The translations under genes and the position numbers were made by a program. A stretch of DNA of 14,689 bases from JAJZJT01 sp049964655. GTDB taxonomy: Bacteria > Actinomycetota > Acidimicrobiia > Acidimicrobiales > RAAP-2. Below are positions 12,584-14,689 of the stretch, piece after piece (positions within the stretch are counted from its first letter, which is position 1; every line of letters starts with the position of its first letter). The notes below the pieces were generated by a model. That model was not told the DNA's origin. It ran no database searches and saw only the letters and a program-made list of their open reading frames with translations. The stretch spans positions 1 through 14,689 of the forward strand of contig JBMFXC010000065.1 in NCBI GenBank assembly GCA_049964655.1, read 5' to 3'.

Positions 12584-13111
12584 GTGAGCGCCCACCCCGA
12601 GGACGGACACCGGGACGAGCTGCGGGTGGTCGTCGTCGACGCTGTGACCGACGCCCTCGTCGACGCCATCTCCCGCCTGGTGCCCCAGCTGTCCTCGTCG
12701 GCTCCCCCGCCCACGCCCGAGGAGCTCTCGGCCATCGTCGCCTCCGACGCCACTGTGCTCTTCGTCGCCGTGCTTGACGACGAGGAGCCCGTTGGCGTGA
12801 CCCGTGGCGATGACGAACTGGGTGGTGCGGGTGCCGACGTCGGCCAGATCGTCGGCTCGCTCACACTCGCGCTGTTCCGTCTCCCCACGGGAGTACGAGC
12901 GTGGATCGAGGACGTCGTCGTCGACGAGCGGGCGCGCGGCAGGGGTGTCGGCGAGGCACTTGTCCAAGCCGCGCTCGCCAAGGCGGCGATGGCCGGCGCA
13001 GCATCGGTGGACCTCACGTCCCGACCGAGTCGAGAGGCGGCGAACCGGCTCTACCAACGCCTCGGCTTCGAGGTGCGGCAGACCAACGTCTACCGTTACC
13101 AGGGTTCCTGA
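12584..13111 (+). CDS. GNAT-family N-acetyltransferase
   Basis: A 175-aa GCN5-related N-acetyltransferase, predicted to move acetyl from acetyl-CoA to an amine of a small molecule or protein. The acetyl-CoA pyrophosphate-binding motif A is RAWIEDVVVDERARGRGVGEALV, with the R-G-x-G-x-G loop RGRGVG. Motif B follows as AASVDLTSRPSREAANRLYQRLGFEVRQTNVYRY, a common ending in this family. The N-terminal half has a Pro-rich stretch (SSSAPPPTPEEL) and an acidic/Gly loop (DDEEPVGVTRGDDELGGAGADVG) between the first strands. GTG 12584 has the TACACT box upstream, and homology starts close to it; earlier sequence in the frame is not family-like. The next gene begins 1 nt after the stop, so the pair is an operon. 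Substrate cannot be inferred. Confidence 0.9.
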   Translation: MSAHPEDGHRDELRVVVVDAVTDALVDAISRLVPQLSSSAPPPTPEELSAIVASDATVLFVAVLDDEEPVGVTRGDDELGGAGADVGQIVGSLTLALFRLPTGVRAWIEDVVVDERARGRGVGEALVQAALAKAAMAGAASVDLTSRPSREAANRLYQRLGFEVRQTNVYRYQGS

Positions 13112-13112
13112 G

Positions 13113-13820
13113 GTGGTGCGCCGCTTTCCCCAACAGCTCTATCGTGTCCCTCCGGGCGCCACCGAGCTGCTCCTGGTCCGTCACGGGGCGTCGGAGGCAG
13201 CCGAGGAGGGACGCTCCTTCCCGATGCTCGGCGTGCACAGTGACCCACCGCTCGCACCCGAGGGTCGTGAGCAAGCGGAGGCCGTATGTCGACGCCTGGC
13301 TGGACTCGGGATCAAGAGCGTGGTCGTGTCCCCGCTGCGCCGCACGGCGGAGACGGCAGCACCTCTGCTCGCCATGCTTGGCGCACAGCCCGTTGTGGAG
13401 CCCGACTTGCGCGAAGTGCACCTCGGCGAGTGGGAGGGCGGCTTGTTCCGTCAGAAGGTTGCCGATCGTGACCCGGTGGCCGTGCGCATGTTCACCGAAG
13501 AGCGCTGGGACGTGATCCCTGGTGCTGAGTCCAACGAGGAAGTTGTCCGGCGGGTACGCGCCGCTGTCGGCAGGGTGGTCGAGGGTTGTTCCGAACAGAC
13601 TGTGGCCGTGTTCACGCACGGCGGCGTCATCGCGACGATCCTTGCCGAGGCGACGGGGGCGCGTCCGTTCGCGTTCGTTGGTGTCGACAACGCCTCGATC
13701 TCAAGGCTTGTCGTCGACGAGGGCCGCTGGACCGTGCGCGGCTACAACGACATCGCGCACCTTGGTGGGCCGGCTCGGTCCGACGAGCTCGGCCAGGTGA
13801 GCGGCGGTTCAGACCGCTGA
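13113..13820 (+). CDS. Histidine phosphatase family protein (phosphoglycerate mutase-like)
   Basis: A 235-aa member of the histidine phosphatase (branch 1) superfamily. The catalytic core is LLLVRHGASE with phospho-acceptor H24 and R23, SPLRRTAETA with R76, LREVHLGEWEG with the likely acid E101, and VAVFTHGGVIA with the second His H169. These define a phosphomonoesterase or mutase, but broad-specificity phosphatases, cofactor-dependent phosphoglycerate mutase and glucosyl-3-phosphoglycerate phosphatase (GpgP) share them. GpgP is worth considering because gpgS lies about 7.7 kb away, but no distinguishing residue is visible to me. The start is GTG 13113 or 13116, immediately after the GNAT stop; GAGG at 13110-13113 overlaps it. 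The C-terminal 15 residues are low-complexity. Confidence 0.88.
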   Translation: MVRRFPQQLYRVPPGATELLLVRHGASEAAEEGRSFPMLGVHSDPPLAPEGREQAEAVCRRLAGLGIKSVVVSPLRRTAETAAPLLAMLGAQPVVEPDLREVHLGEWEGGLFRQKVADRDPVAVRMFTEERWDVIPGAESNEEVVRRVRAAVGRVVEGCSEQTVAVFTHGGVIATILAEATGARPFAFVGVDNASISRLVVDEGRWTVRGYNDIAHLGGPARSDELGQVSGGSDR

Positions 13821-13892
13821 CCGGGGAGAGGGCGTCAGGGGGGCGTGAACGGGCCCGGCTGGTCCGAGCCCGGTCGCGCTGGCGTTCCGGGC

Positions 13893-13910
13893 GACCCCGT
13901 TGACCCCGTT
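13893..13910. repeat. 9-bp tandem repeat between phosphatase and FKBP genes
   Basis: GACCCCGTT occurs at 13893-13901 and 13902-13910, followed by a decayed third unit (GACCCGCCG). It sits in the 113-bp convergent gap. No convincing terminator was seen there. Confidence 0.8.
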
Positions 13911-13933
13911 GACCCGCCGCTCGGTCGGTGTGG

Positions 13934-14542
13934 TCACGAGACCGACACGAGGTCGATCACGAAGATGAGCGTGTCGTTGGGGGCGATGCCAGCTCCCGGA
14001 GAGGTCGACCCGTAGGCGAGCTGGGGCGGGATGATCAGCTCGCGGCGACCACCCACTTTCATGCCCACGACGCCCTCGTCCCAACCCTTGATGACTTGTC
14101 CAACGCCGAGCGTGAAGGTGAAGGGCTGGCCTCGGTTCCACGACGCGTCGAACACCTTGTGCGTGGAGTAGGCGACGCCGACATACTGGACCGTGACCGT
14201 GTCCCCGGCCTTCGCAGTGGCGCCCGTACCCGTGATGAGGTTGGCCTCCTCGAGCTGAGTCGGTGGTGGGCCCGGTGGTACGACCACGGTCGGCTCTTTG
14301 CCGAAGGTGCCGGCTGGCGACGGGTCGCTGATCGTGCCGATGGCCGACCTGCTCGCGGTCCCGCTGTTGGAGGTGGGTGCCACTGTCGTCCGAGACGTTC
14401 CCCCAGACGACGGATGGGTGGAGGTGGCGGACGATCCTGATGCAGCGGGTGACGACGACCCGCAGGCTGCGAGCAGGGCGGCAGCCGCGAGCAGGAGCCC
14501 GGCGGCGAAGGGCGAGCGCAGTGAGCGGTGGTGGCGGTCCAT
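13934..14542 (-). CDS. FKBP-type peptidyl-prolyl isomerase lipoprotein
   Basis: A 202-aa predicted lipoprotein carrying one FKBP domain, which catalyses cis-trans isomerisation of proline peptide bonds outside the membrane. A basic start (MDRHHRSLRS) and a hydrophobic segment (FAAGLLLAAAALL) lead to the lipobox LAAC with the lipidated C27. A Ser/Thr/Pro-rich linker covers about 28-90. The FKBP domain covers about 95-202: LITGTGATAKAGDTVTVQYVG, VFDASWNRGQPFTFTLG, VIKGWDEGVVGMKVGGRRELIIPPQLAYG and NDTLIFVIDLVSV. This includes the canonical VIKGWDEG, MKVGG and LAYG elements. Length is usual for a single-domain secreted FKBP. ATG 14542 has GAGGAG 7 nt upstream, which decides the start. It is convergent with the histidine phosphatase gene and appears monocistronic. 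Confidence 0.95.
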   Translation of the reverse strand: MDRHHRSLRSPFAAGLLLAAAALLAACGSSSPAASGSSATSTHPSSGGTSRTTVAPTSNSGTASRSAIGTISDPSPAGTFGKEPTVVVPPGPPPTQLEEANLITGTGATAKAGDTVTVQYVGVAYSTHKVFDASWNRGQPFTFTLGVGQVIKGWDEGVVGMKVGGRRELIIPPQLAYGSTSPGAGIAPNDTLIFVIDLVSVS

Positions 14543-14605
14543 CGATGGTCTCCTCGGCGGTCGTGGGCGTCGCGCCCGGTGGCGAACGGAGCCAGCCGGA
14601 GCAAG

Positions 14606-14611
14606 AGGGTA
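14606..14611 (-). promoter_or_regulatory. Possible -10 box of the FKBP gene
   Basis: On the minus strand TACCCT lies about 64 nt upstream of the ATG at 14542, leaving a leader long enough for the visible Shine-Dalgarno. No clear -35 element was identified. Confidence 0.3.
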
Positions 14612-14689
14612 GCCGTCGCGGCCTGCACCGTGGCGACCATTCGTTCGGAGCCGCGCCGCGGGAGCCCACGGTCCCGGCTCCCGACGGGA

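Noticed and set aside
12432..12587. A 51-aa plus-strand frame whose stop overlaps the GNAT start
   Set aside because: The only start codon is inside the tandem repeat, there is no ribosome-binding site, and the product is not recognised. A remnant is possible but not supported.
10694..13057. A 787-codon minus-strand frame running through the N gap
   Set aside because: It crosses undetermined sequence and lies opposite larE, the NUDIX gene and the GNAT gene, so its continuity is an artefact of Ns and GC skew.
13840..13880. GC-rich inverted segments after the histidine phosphatase as a terminator
   Set aside because: The best pairing is only CGGGC with GCCCG around a 13-nt loop, without a U-tract.
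14630..14689. GTG at 14630 as the start of a plus-strand gene running out of the window
   Set aside because: Only 20 codons are visible, Arg/Pro-rich, with no Shine-Dalgarno or correctly spaced -10 box.

Overview
The window is a high-GC, gene-dense bacterial segment that reads as Actinomycetota. Acidimicrobiia is my best guess, from gene content and sequence style only. Supporting signs are a CysO-type sulfur carrier, an actinobacterial-style coproheme decarboxylase (HemQ/ChdC), a solitary GroEL behind a CIRCE operator, GpgS, a LytR_C protein and frequent GTG starts. Several genes appear to be leaderless, with a TANNNT box 7-8 nt before the start codon. A run of 100 Ns at 12286-12385 shows this is a draft assembly, possibly a metagenome-assembled genome.

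Layout. 1-66: 5' part of a tRNA-Thr(UGU) on the minus strand, cut by the window edge. 179-2704 (+): aldo/keto reductase, a membrane-anchored LytR_C-domain protein, and trehalose-6-phosphate phosphatase (otsB). 2804-5398 (-): glucosyl-3-phosphoglycerate synthase (gpgS) followed by trehalose-6-phosphate synthase (otsA), convergent with otsB. Together these make two compatible solutes or their precursors: trehalose, and glucosylglycerate or methylglucose-lipopolysaccharide primer. 5464-7155 (+): a SAM riboswitch, then a threonine-synthase-family PLP enzyme overlapping a CysO-like sulfur-carrier gene by 4 bp. 7256-8966 (+): a perfect CIRCE and groEL, closed by a 14-bp terminator hairpin. 9043-11137 (+): a translationally overlapped trio, hemQ, larE and a NIL-domain protein. 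11203-11385 (-): an unrecognised 60-aa Cys-rich protein. 11537-13820 (+): a NUDIX hydrolase, a tandem repeat containing the assembly gap, a GNAT acetyltransferase and a histidine phosphatase. 13934-14542 (-): an FKBP-type prolyl isomerase lipoprotein.

The most interesting unit is SAM riboswitch, ThrC-like enzyme and CysO-like carrier. A SAM-repressed switch makes little sense for ordinary threonine synthesis. It fits well if the PLP enzyme uses O-phosphohomoserine and a protein thiocarboxylate to make homocysteine, by analogy with CysM/CysO in mycobacterial cysteine synthesis. The aptamer appears to lack the P4 helix of SAM-I, and its closing stem runs directly into the Shine-Dalgarno, which suggests control of translation. 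Other themes are short tandem duplications near gene ends (often across stop codons), repeated leaderless-promoter spacing, and a LarE without LarB or LarC nearby.
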